Positions 8,131-16,110 of a stretch of DNA of 64,000 nt are shown here, one piece after another. The position numbers were made by a program, and so were the translations under genes. The stretch comes from Jannaschia sp. GRR-S6-38. GTDB taxonomy: Bacteria; Pseudomonadota; Alphaproteobacteria; Rhodobacterales; Rhodobacteraceae. The stretch lies in assembly GCF_029853695.1 (NCBI RefSeq), contig NZ_CP122537.1, positions 186,001-250,000 of the forward strand. Reading direction: 5' to 3'. The notes beneath the pieces were generated by a model that saw nothing but the letters and a program-made list of their open reading frames with translations, made no database searches and was not told the DNA's origin. Numbering within the stretch: position 1 is the first letter of the stretch; every line of letters starts with the position of its first letter.

Positions 8131-8939
8131 CACGGCCCCGCCTGCCCCAGCCGGCCGCCGACGCGGACCTGCGCGATGGTCTTCGCCAGACCCGTCGCGT
8201 CGTCGGTCTCGACGAAAAGCCCGCAAAGCGTGGCCTCGCCCAGCGCGGGCTCGAACCGGTCCTTCGGCATCCCGATCACGAAGCGGCGCAGCGGCTCGGC
8301 CTTCTGCATGCCGATCACCGAATCGTAGTCGCCGCACATGCCAGCATCGGTCTGGTAGGCGGTGCCGCCGGGCAGGATGCAGGCATCGGCCGTGGGCACA
8401 TGGGTGTGGGTGCCGACCACGATGCTGGCGCGCCCGTCGCAGAAATGGCCCATCGCCATCTTCTCCGACGTCGCCTCGCAATGCATGTCGACGAGGATCG
8501 CGTCGACCGTCTTGCCCAGCGTCTGACCCTTGAGGATCGTCTCCATCACCGCGAAGGGATCGTCGTAGCTGCGCGACATGAAAACCCGGCCCAGCACCTG
8601 CGCCACCAGCAGCTTGCGGCCGCCGATCTCGTAGATCCGGGCGCCGCGTCCGGGGGCGGATTTCGCGTAGTTCACCGGCCGCAGGATGCGCGGATCGCCC
8701 TCGATCGCCTGCATCATGTCCTTCTGGTCGAAGGCGTGGTCGCCCAGCGTGACGACATCCGCGCCGGCCTCGAACAGCGCGTTGGCCTGCGCGGCGTTCA
8801 GCCCCCGCCCGGAGGAGGCGTTCTCGCCGTTGACCACCACCGCATCGAGCTGCCAATCGGCGCGCAGGCCGGGCAGCCGCTCGGCCACGGCATTGCGGCC
8901 CGACCGCCCCATCACATCGCCGAGAAACAGAATTCGCAT
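8130..8939 (-). CDS. TIGR00282-type metallophosphoesterase (YmdB-like)
   Basis: A 269-residue cytoplasmic calcineurin-like phosphoesterase of the YmdB family, whose Bacillus member hydrolyses 2',3'-cyclic nucleotides. Metal-site motifs are in order: LGDVMGRSG at the N terminus, VNGENA, LGDHAFDQ, VDMHCEATSEK and VGTHTHVPTAD. The third motif has Asp where the Bacillus protein has Asn, a variant I believe is common in Rhodobacteraceae. Length and full motif set indicate an intact enzyme. It heads a minus-strand unit with the possible 51-codon gene and the SLC13 transporter. Confidence 0.88.
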   Translation of the reverse strand: MRILFLGDVMGRSGRNAVAERLPGLRADWQLDAVVVNGENASSGRGLNAAQANALFEAGADVVTLGDHAFDQKDMMQAIEGDPRILRPVNYAKSAPGRGARIYEIGGRKLLVAQVLGRVFMSRSYDDPFAVMETILKGQTLGKTVDAILVDMHCEATSEKMAMGHFCDGRASIVVGTHTHVPTADACILPGGTAYQTDAGMCGDYDSVIGMQKAEPLRRFVIGMPKDRFEPALGEATLCGLFVETDDATGLAKTIAQVRVGGRLGQAGP

Positions 8940-9043
8940 GATGCCGACCTAGGCCGGGCCGCGAGCTTGGGAAAGCCCTTTCGCAGGGTCCGGTTCCATC
9001 CGTCCCCCGGCCCGAAATCCGTCGGGGACGCGCGCGGGCCGGT

Positions 9044-10207
9044 TCAGCCCTTCACCGCCCCCGCCGTCAGCCCCGAGACGATCTGGCGCTGGAAGATCAT
9101 CACCAGAAGGAACAGCGGCGCGGTGATCGACACGGCGGCGGCCACCGCCTCGACCTGGTCGGTCGTCGTCGTCTCGCGGTTGAAATAGCCCGCGATGGCC
9201 GGGACCATGGTCTGGTTCGACGCATCCAGCAGGAGCGAGGTCACGAGGAAGTCGTTATAGGCCAGCAGAAAGCTGAACAGCCCCGTCGTGATGACGCCCG
9301 GCCACATCACCGGCATGATCACCCAGCGGAAGGCCTGGAAATGGGTGCAGCCATCGACGCGCGCGCTTTCGTCCAGATCGACGGGGATGTTCTGGAAGAA
9401 CGAGCGCAGCATCCAGATCGTGAAGGGCTGGTTGATCGAGACCAGCACCGCGATCACCGCCAGCGGCTGGCCGTAGAGCGTGGGGGCGTTCTCGCCCAGG
9501 ATCGGGCGCAGGATCTCGGCGGAGTTGATGAAGACCGGCAGGTAGCCCGCCACCAGCACCGAATGCGGCAGCGCGCGGAAGACCAGCGCCACGATCAGGA
9601 TCCAGAAGGCCAGCGTCGAGCCCGACCGCGCTAGCCCGTAGCCCGCCAACGTCCCCACCGTCAGCGAGACCGAGACCACGCCGAAGGTCACGATCAGCGA
9701 GTTCTGGAAGTTCTCGTAGAAGGCGTTCTCGACCCAGACCGCCTCGTAATGCTGGGTCGTCAGCCCCAACACCGGGCGGCCCAGCGGGCCGAGCAGCGCC
9801 TCGAGCGGGCCCGCGACCCAGGGCACGGCGACGAAGAAGCCGATGACGAAGAGGACCGCGAACCCGAGCGCGATCACGGCCCAGCTGAAGATGCGCTGCA
9901 GCGTCCCGTCGCCCGCCGCCATCGGCATCAGCCAGCGCGTCGCGGCCTTCACCGACAGCCAGAACACGGCGATCCCCAGCGCGATGTCGACCAGCGACAG
10001 CCCGTTGCCGTCGGACAGCGTGCGCGGGCCGCGGATCACCTCCCAGGCCGAGGAGGAGAAGGCGTCGACCGGCGACTTGAAGCTCATCGCCAGGATCCAG
10101 AACAGCGGGAACGCCGCCAGGAACAGCCAGACCAGGAGGAAGGCGTTCGACGCGGCCTTCAGCGTGGCCGGCTGGCGCATCGCGCGCGGCAGGGAGGCGT
10201 CGGACAT
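9044..10207 (-). CDS. ABC sugar-type transporter permease (MalG-like)
   Basis: A 387-residue inner-membrane permease of the binding-protein-dependent family. The coupling-helix EAA motif is visible as DESARVDGCTHFQAFRWVIMPVMWPG in the C-terminal half, preceded by several hydrophobic helices. Residues about 60-150 form an insertion with extra hydrophobic segments that makes it longer than typical MalG proteins (about 280-300). It lies four bases downstream of the partner permease. No ATPase or binding protein follows; the matching binding-protein gene is at 14684-15904 on the same strand, and the ATPase must be elsewhere. Confidence 0.88.
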   Translation of the reverse strand: MSDASLPRAMRQPATLKAASNAFLLVWLFLAAFPLFWILAMSFKSPVDAFSSSAWEVIRGPRTLSDGNGLSLVDIALGIAVFWLSVKAATRWLMPMAAGDGTLQRIFSWAVIALGFAVLFVIGFFVAVPWVAGPLEALLGPLGRPVLGLTTQHYEAVWVENAFYENFQNSLIVTFGVVSVSLTVGTLAGYGLARSGSTLAFWILIVALVFRALPHSVLVAGYLPVFINSAEILRPILGENAPTLYGQPLAVIAVLVSINQPFTIWMLRSFFQNIPVDLDESARVDGCTHFQAFRWVIMPVMWPGVITTGLFSFLLAYNDFLVTSLLLDASNQTMVPAIAGYFNRETTTTDQVEAVAAAVSITAPLFLLVMIFQRQIVSGLTAGAVKG

Positions 10208-10211
10208 CGGC

Positions 10212-11231
10212 TCAGCTCCCTCGGTGGTCGCGCCAGGTGCGCCGCAGCGGCGCGGCCAGCAGGATGACGACCCCGATCATCGTCAGCATCGCCGAGGCCG
10301 AGGCCGAGCTGACCGCCCGGTTCCCCGAGTCGTCGGGCGTCAGGTAGTCGTAGGTCAGGTATTGCAGCGTGATCCGGTAGCTCTGCGACGAGAAGCCGAT
10401 CACCTCCTCGAAGGCGCGATAGGCGTCCATCAGGTGGATCAGCGTCACGAAGACGATCAGCGGCATCAGGTGCGGGATGACGACGTAGCGCAACCGCTCC
10501 CAGCGCGAGGCGCCGTCGATGATCGCCGATTCCAGCGTGTCCTGGTTCACCGTCTGCAGCCCCGCATAGAAGATCACGAAGGCGAAGGGCGCGACGTGCC
10601 AGACGCGGTAGAACATCATCAGGAACTCGATCGCCCAGCCATTGGCCGCGATCGACAGGTCCGTCGCGAAGAGCGCCTCGAGCCAGACCGTGACGATGCC
10701 GTCGCCGTAGAACAGCCAGCGGATCGACAGCGCGCCGATCACTGGCGTGATGATGAAGGGCAGAAGCGACACGAAGATCACCGGCCCCTTGAGCGCCCGC
10801 GCCGCGTTGTTGACGACCACCGCGATGGCGAGGCCCAGCCCGATCACCAGGGGCAGCGTGATCAGTGTGAAGGTCACGGTGAAGCGCAGCGCCTTCCAGA
10901 AATCGATCTGCAACAGGGCGCCCAGGTCGAAATCGCTTAGCGCCCGCAACGCGCGGTCGCCGCCCAGCACGTTGGCATAGCTCGACAGCCCCACCCATTC
11001 GGTCCGCGTGACGGTCTTGCCGGCCTCGTCCAGCACCGGGATCGTCTTGATCTCGGTGGTGCAGGTCTGGGTCAGGAAGCCGGGGGTGCAGGTCTCGACC
11101 GATTGGGTGGTGAAGACGGGGTTGGTGACCTGGAAGGAGTTGATTAGCACCATCGCCAGCGGAAAAGCGATGAACAGCACCATCAGCAGGATCGACGGCC
11201 CGACGAACAGCGCGAACGTGCGAAACTTCAC
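10212..11231 (-). CDS. ABC sugar-type transporter permease (MalF/UgpA-like)
   Basis: A 339-residue inner-membrane permease. It starts with a membrane helix (residues 5-30), then has a periplasmic loop of about 60 residues with two cysteines (VETCTPGFLTQTCTTE) that could form a disulfide. About five helices follow, with the EAA loop ESAIIDGASRWERLRYVVIPHLMP. The start is a GTG at 11231 preceded by a G-rich stretch at suitable spacing; I saw no ATG alternative that keeps the first helix. It forms a permease pair with the next gene. The promoter must lie in the 159 bp before the divergent molybdoenzyme gene, because the binding-protein gene that would normally head the operon is displaced. Confidence 0.87.
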   Translation of the reverse strand: MKFRTFALFVGPSILLMVLFIAFPLAMVLINSFQVTNPVFTTQSVETCTPGFLTQTCTTEIKTIPVLDEAGKTVTRTEWVGLSSYANVLGGDRALRALSDFDLGALLQIDFWKALRFTVTFTLITLPLVIGLGLAIAVVVNNAARALKGPVIFVSLLPFIITPVIGALSIRWLFYGDGIVTVWLEALFATDLSIAANGWAIEFLMMFYRVWHVAPFAFVIFYAGLQTVNQDTLESAIIDGASRWERLRYVVIPHLMPLIVFVTLIHLMDAYRAFEEVIGFSSQSYRITLQYLTYDYLTPDDSGNRAVSSASASAMLTMIGVVILLAAPLRRTWRDHRGS

Positions 11232-11390
11232 CTCGGTGCCCCCCGGCGGCTGGATCGCGGAAAGCGTTGCATAGGTATTCGGCGACTGTCACCCGGTTTC
11301 TTTGGCGCGCTCCGTCGGCCCCTGCGCTGGCCCCGGGCCCCGGCTTCGGGCAGGCTCACCCCAGCATCACGCAAGCCGGGAGGGCGCGCC

Positions 11391-13451
11391 ATGCCGCGAC
11401 AGCGAACCGTCACGACGATGTGCCCGATGAACTGCCATCCGACGCTGTGCGGGATGACGGTGACGGTCGCGGATGACCGGCTGGTCGGGATCGCGGGCGA
11501 CGTCAGCAACCCCGACAGCGAGGGGTTTCTCTGCATGCGCGGCAAGGCGGCGCATGAGATCGTGGGCAACGACCGGCGCCTGCTGACCCCGCTCATGCGG
11601 TCGCGCCGCGGCGGCGACTGGCATGCGACCGACTGGGATGCCGCGCTGGACGCCATCGCCGCGACGATGCGCGCCGTGGGCCCCGGGGCGGTCGGCTTCT
11701 GGCAGGGCCACGGCAACTGGGCCAACGACTACGCCTTCGGGCTCAAGCGCGCGCAAATGGACCGCTTCGTCAATCTCTACGGCTGCGAAGGCTGGAACCC
11801 CGCCATGGTCTGCTGGGGCCTCGGCGCCTTCGGGGCGGGCCTGACCGGTGCGATCGAGACCTCCACGAAGGAGGACATGTCGGCCAATTCCGAGCTCGTG
11901 ATCCTCTGGGCTGCCAACACCGTCAGCCAGGCCAACACGATGCGCCATGTCGAGATCGCCAAGCGGCGTGGGGCGCATGTGGTCGCCATCGACATCCGCC
12001 GCACCGAAGCCTCGGCGCTGGCCGACGAGGTGATCCTTCTGCGTCCCGGCTCGGATACGGCGCTGGCGCTGGCGATGATGCACGTGATCGTGGCGGAGGG
12101 GCGCCACGATGCCGAACTCGTCGCCGAACACACCCTGGGCTTCGCCGAGCTGGCCCGGCACCTCGCTCCGATGACGCCCGACTGGGCCGCGGCGCGGACC
12201 GGCCTGCCCGCCGAGCGGATCGCGGCGCTGGCCCGCCGCTACGCCGCCACCCGTCCGGCGATGATCGTCATGGGCGGCTCGTCGCTGCACAAGGGCGACA
12301 ACGGCTGGCAGGCCGCGCGCGCCATCGCCTGCCTGCCCGCGCTGACCGGCGATTACGGGCGGCCCGGCGGTGGGCTCGGGCCCCGGCATGGCGGGCGCAG
12401 CCACGGCGCGGGCTTCGCCGATCTGTCGGCCGCCGATCGCCGCACGGCCCCGCGGCGCATTCCCAACCAGATGGAGGCGATCGTCGCGGCGCTGGAAAGC
12501 GGTGCGATCAAGGTGCTGGTCTCGATCGGCTCGAACATCCTGTCGTCATTCCCCGACAGCAACCGGGTCCGCGCGGCGCTGGCCCGGGCCGAGCTGGTCG
12601 TCTTCCACGACATCTTCCCCAACCAGACGATGCGCGAAGCGGCCGATATCGTCCTGCCCTCGACCATCTGGCTGGAGGAGATCGGCGCCAAGTCGACCAA
12701 CACGCATATCCACCTCTCCGACCGCGCGCTGCCTGCCGCGGGCGCGGCCCGGCCGGCCGATGCGATCTATCGCGGCCTGGCCGAGCGGCTGGGCGTCGCC
12801 GATGTCTATCCCTGGCCCGATCAGGAGGCGGCGATGGACGCGGCGCTCGACCATCCCGCGACCGGTCATACCACCGTGGCGGATCTGCGCGCCGCCGGCG
12901 GGCGCGTGCGGCTGAAGGTCTCCGACGTGGCCTATCCGACGCGCGAATTCACCACGCCCTCGGGCAAGATCGAGTTCGTCTCGGCCCGCGCCGCCGCGAT
13001 GGGCCTGCCCGCGCTGCCCGAATGCCCGGACACGGCGGAGGGCGACGGCCTCCGGCTCGCGCATGGCCGCACCTTCGCGCATTTCCACGCCTTCTACGAC
13101 CACGCCCGCGCCCTGCCGACGCTCGCGGCGCGCGAGGACGCGCCCGATCTCTGGATCGCGCCCGCCGATGCCGCGCGGCACGGGGTCGCCGATGGCAGCG
13201 CGATTGAGGTCGCCAATACCCGCGGCGCCTTCCGGGCGCGTGCCAAGGTCACGCCGCGCATGCCGCCCGGCGCGGTGTGGATCCGCGACGGCTGGCCCGG
13301 GCTGAATGCGCTGACCGACGGCGCGGCCGTGCTGCCCGATACGGCGCTCGACGCCTTTCCCTTCTCGGTCGGACAAAGCCGCTTCGGCGCGCGGGTCCGC
13401 CTGCGGGCGCTTGGGCCGGACCCCGCCGCCGGACCGGACCCCGCAGACTAG
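11391..13451 (+). CDS. Molybdopterin (bis-MGD) oxidoreductase, DMSO-reductase superfamily
   Basis: A 686-residue catalytic subunit. Four cysteines for a 4Fe-4S cluster are at 11, 15, 20 (CPMNCHPTLCG) and 48 (FLCMRG). The molybdopterin domain follows and includes the region NPAMVCWG, in which Cys141 is the likely Mo ligand (inference), and IDIRRTEASALADE. A C-terminal dinucleotide-binding domain begins near residue 560. There is no Tat signal, so it is probably cytoplasmic. GGGAGG sits seven bases before the ATG. No electron-transfer subunit or chaperone is adjacent. It lies inside what would otherwise be an ABC operon, on the opposite strand. The reaction is unknown; relatives include thiosulfate, polysulfide and acetylene-hydratase-type enzymes. 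Confidence 0.86.
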   Translation: MPRQRTVTTMCPMNCHPTLCGMTVTVADDRLVGIAGDVSNPDSEGFLCMRGKAAHEIVGNDRRLLTPLMRSRRGGDWHATDWDAALDAIAATMRAVGPGAVGFWQGHGNWANDYAFGLKRAQMDRFVNLYGCEGWNPAMVCWGLGAFGAGLTGAIETSTKEDMSANSELVILWAANTVSQANTMRHVEIAKRRGAHVVAIDIRRTEASALADEVILLRPGSDTALALAMMHVIVAEGRHDAELVAEHTLGFAELARHLAPMTPDWAAARTGLPAERIAALARRYAATRPAMIVMGGSSLHKGDNGWQAARAIACLPALTGDYGRPGGGLGPRHGGRSHGAGFADLSAADRRTAPRRIPNQMEAIVAALESGAIKVLVSIGSNILSSFPDSNRVRAALARAELVVFHDIFPNQTMREAADIVLPSTIWLEEIGAKSTNTHIHLSDRALPAAGAARPADAIYRGLAERLGVADVYPWPDQEAAMDAALDHPATGHTTVADLRAAGGRVRLKVSDVAYPTREFTTPSGKIEFVSARAAAMGLPALPECPDTAEGDGLRLAHGRTFAHFHAFYDHARALPTLAAREDAPDLWIAPADAARHGVADGSAIEVANTRGAFRARAKVTPRMPPGAVWIRDGWPGLNALTDGAAVLPDTALDAFPFSVGQSRFGARVRLRALGPDPAAGPDPAD

Positions 13452-14506
13452 CCGGCCATGCGCTCCGGACCCGCGTCCCGGACGCCGCCCTTTGCGCGCC
13501 GGAGGATCCCCTGCGCCTCGGCCACGCGCAGGATCACCCGGGCGGGCGGCCCGTTCGCGCAATCGGACCCCGCGGGGATGCAGCCGAACAGCGTCCGCAA
13601 GGCCCGGCGATCCGCCGCGTTCAGGCCCGCCCAGACCATGCGTCGCAGCAGCAGCGACTCCGCGATGCAGCCTTCGGCGAGGATCAGCTCGTGCCGCGCG
13701 AAGGCCAGGTGCACCCAGTCCACCGCCCGCCGACCGCGCATGAACCGGACCCCTGGCAACGCGGTCAGCGCCTTGGCCGCGACGAGCCGTTCGCCCGCGA
13801 AAAGGGCCATCATCTGCCCCAAGCCGCCCACGAGAACCCGGTGCTGCGGCGAAACCACCAGGTCGCGGGCCGGGCGCCCGGGACCCAGCGCGCCCGCCGC
13901 GATGAGGATCGGTCGCGCATCCGCCGCCACCGCCGCCAGCATCTGCGGGCCCGACCACGCCCAGACGACCGGCTGCGCCCCCCGATCCACCGTCGTGACG
14001 CGGTCCCCCGGGCGCAGCGCCTCCACCGGGCGCGGCCCCTCGGGGGTCGCGATCAGGGTGCCCCGCGCGAAGCAGGGCACGGTTCCCTGGTTCGGCGCGG
14101 ATTGCGCGGAATAGGTCGCGCCGCCGTCCCGGGTCTCGAAGGTCTCGCCGGATTCAAGGAAGCCGAGATCCTCGCTCGTCACCCCGGCGGCCGGGCCCGA
14201 ACCCGGTGTGACGGTCTTGCCCTCGAAGGACACGAACTGGACGACGTTGCCGTCGCCATCGACCAGCGCCAGCGCCTCGCTCGCCCCGTATTCCGCGTAG
14301 CCCGGCGAGCTTTCGTCGAAGGAATAGACATCCTGGCCGAACATCGTCGCATCCGGCGTCCCGAAGGTCATCGTCGTCTGCAGGACGCCCGACGCGCCGT
14401 AGATCGCGATGGAATAGCCGGACATGTCCGTGCCGGCCGGCGCGGCGACCTCGAAGAAATTCGGCGGGGCGTCGGTATACCCGATTTCCGAGAAATGAAC
14501 GGCCAT
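13448..14506 (-). CDS. Lamin-tail-like plus Hint-domain protein
   Basis: A 352-residue protein with two parts. Residues 1-140 resemble a lamin-tail-type beta-sandwich: FSEIGYTDAPPNFFEVAAPAGTDMSGYSIAIYG, later LALVDGDGNVVQFVSFEG. From Cys145 a Hint (intein/hedgehog-type) domain begins, CFARGTLIATPEGPRPVEAL, with the later motif SPQHRVLV supplying the block-B histidine. Such Hint proteins are frequent in roseobacters, and the first cysteine can drive self-cleavage. No signal peptide is seen; export, if any, would be by a non-classical or type I route. Its TAG and that of the convergent molybdoenzyme gene share the palindrome CTAG at 13448-13451. Confidence 0.82.
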   Translation of the reverse strand: MAVHFSEIGYTDAPPNFFEVAAPAGTDMSGYSIAIYGASGVLQTTMTFGTPDATMFGQDVYSFDESSPGYAEYGASEALALVDGDGNVVQFVSFEGKTVTPGSGPAAGVTSEDLGFLESGETFETRDGGATYSAQSAPNQGTVPCFARGTLIATPEGPRPVEALRPGDRVTTVDRGAQPVVWAWSGPQMLAAVAADARPILIAAGALGPGRPARDLVVSPQHRVLVGGLGQMMALFAGERLVAAKALTALPGVRFMRGRRAVDWVHLAFARHELILAEGCIAESLLLRRMVWAGLNAADRRALRTLFGCIPAGSDCANGPPARVILRVAEAQGILRRAKGGVRDAGPERMAG

Positions 14507-14630
14507 GGGTCAGCGCATCATGAATTCGGGGGCCACATCCTGCGACGTCGTGGCCTTCCTAATTCGCAATGATGAACCGAACCTCTTGCTGGCCGGATTT
14601 TCGTCGCACGCGCCCTCCTCCGGAACGCGA

Positions 14631-14663
14631 AGGGGCCCGGCCGCCGCTGGCGACCGGGCCCCT
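14631..14663 (-). terminator. Hairpin 3' of ABC binding-protein gene
   Basis: A perfect 10-bp inverted repeat (14631-14640 with 14654-14663, 13-nt loop) lies 20 bases past the stop of the binding-protein gene. No T-run follows on the minus strand, so it is an RNA-stabilising or attenuating hairpin rather than a canonical terminator. A similar hairpin follows the TRAP binding-protein gene at 56108-56133. Confidence 0.55.
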
Positions 14664-14683
14664 CGGGGTCGTGATCGGTCAGG

Positions 14684-15904
14684 TCATTCCAGGAGGCCGG
14701 CTTCCTTGGCCTGCGCGATGTAGGATTCCTCCACCGCGGCCAGTGTCTCCTCCGCCGAACGCTCCCCGGTGAAGAAGGCCGGCAGCTCGTTGCCCAGCGC
14801 GGTGTGCATCAGGCCCATCTGGCTGGTCGAGGGATAGCTGATCGGCGCGGGATCGGCCGTCGCCGTGGCGATGGCGCCCGCCGCCATGTCCGACGGCTCG
14901 TAGCCCGAGACCAGCCAGATCGCGTCGTCGTTGCTGGCCTGCACCATCTCCTGATCCAGCCCCTCCATCGCGACGCGGAAGGCGGCATCGGCGGCCTCGT
15001 CGGGGATGTTGCGGGCGACCACGATCCCGTCCCACCAGAGCGTCGTGGCGGGCGGGCCGTCTGCCGTGGCGCGGGGGGCAGCGGCCGAGCCGACGAGACC
15101 CACGACCTGGCTCTCGGCCGCGTCATCCATCGCGCCGCCGCGGCTGGCCCAGAGGTTCGCCATCGCGATCTTGCCCTGCTGGAACTGCTGCTGGACGTAG
15201 GTCGAGTCGCTGACGAGGTATTCCGGATCCATGTATTCGGTGAGCGCCTTCATCATTTCGAGCGCCTGGACCCCCGCTTCGGAATTCACCGCCGGGGTCG
15301 AGTCGTCGTTGTAGAAGGTCCCGCCGAAGCCGAGGAACATGTTGTTGAAATCCTGCGCGAGGTTCCAGCCCGACGCCATGGTCGCGCCCAGCGGGTACTC
15401 GACCACGCCCGCCTCCTGGATGGCAGCGGCGGCCTCCAGCACCTCGTCATAGGTGGTCGGCACCTCGAGACCCAGATCCTCGAAGATGTCGGTGCGGTAC
15501 ATCAGGTGCTGCGTGTTCACCATCATCGCGATGGCCATGACGTCGCCGTTCACGCGGATCAGCTGGTTGGCGGAAAGGTTCTCGCCGTATTTCTCGACCA
15601 GGTCGTCGAGCGGACGGATCGTGCCCTCGTTCAGCAGCGGCGTGACGGTGCCGTTCGACACGCCCCCGATCTCGTAGAGCGACGGGTCCGCGGCGAAGGC
15701 GGCGGGCTGCTTGGTGCGGAACTCCTGGTCCAGCTCGGCCTGCACGTTGCCGCATTCGGCCATCGCGTCCGTCACGGCCTTCCAGGCCTCGAACCCGGCC
15801 GAAAGGCTGCGGATCGGCGTCTCGTTCTCGAAGGCGCAATCGGCCGCGGCCGCGGTGCCCATCAGGGCCAGCGCCCCGGCCAGCGCGATCTTCTTGGTCA
15901 GCAT
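14684..15904 (-). CDS. ABC transporter sugar-type solute-binding protein
   Basis: A 406-residue periplasmic protein of the extracellular solute-binding family 1. The signal peptide MLTKKIALAGALALMGTAAAA ends before Asp-Cys. The mature protein shows the family pattern: SLYEIGGVSNGTVTPLLNEG, then MVNTQHLMYRTDIFEDLGLEVPTTYDEV, and near the end LWWDGIVVARNIPDEAADAAFR. The ATG at 15904 has GGGAG seven bases upstream. Its permeases are most likely those at 9044-11231, from which it is separated by two genes in different orientation. Substrate is probably a carbohydrate or polyol by family, otherwise unknown. Confidence 0.88.
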   Translation of the reverse strand: MLTKKIALAGALALMGTAAAADCAFENETPIRSLSAGFEAWKAVTDAMAECGNVQAELDQEFRTKQPAAFAADPSLYEIGGVSNGTVTPLLNEGTIRPLDDLVEKYGENLSANQLIRVNGDVMAIAMMVNTQHLMYRTDIFEDLGLEVPTTYDEVLEAAAAIQEAGVVEYPLGATMASGWNLAQDFNNMFLGFGGTFYNDDSTPAVNSEAGVQALEMMKALTEYMDPEYLVSDSTYVQQQFQQGKIAMANLWASRGGAMDDAAESQVVGLVGSAAAPRATADGPPATTLWWDGIVVARNIPDEAADAAFRVAMEGLDQEMVQASNDDAIWLVSGYEPSDMAAGAIATATADPAPISYPSTSQMGLMHTALGNELPAFFTGERSAEETLAAVEESYIAQAKEAGLLE

Positions 15905-15995
15905 CGGTGATCTCCCTTGTTGTCTCTTCGAGGGCCGCGTTCTGGCGCGCGACCCGTCGGGATCGAATTTGGCATGGCGGCCCGGCAGGTCCAAC

Positions 15996-16010
15996 CGAAA
16001 GCGCCTTTCG
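15996..16010. promoter_or_regulatory. Candidate operator, CGAAAG-CGC-CTTTCG
   Basis: A perfect 6-bp inverted repeat with a 3-base centre lies about 92-106 bases upstream of the binding-protein start, in the divergent region shared with the SnoaL-like gene. The GAAAG/CTTTC arms around CGC resemble LacI-family sugar-regulator operators, although those usually have an even centre. No regulator gene is nearby. A second imperfect site, AACGC-N8-GCGTT, is at 16057-16074. Confidence 0.3.
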
Positions 16011-16110
16011 CGGGACGCGGCATCATGCCAGACCGATCCATGCATACGATTGCAGGAACGCTAGCGCCGGCGTTTGCGACCGCGCAAGCCTTAAGTTGAC
16101 GGAGGGTTCG

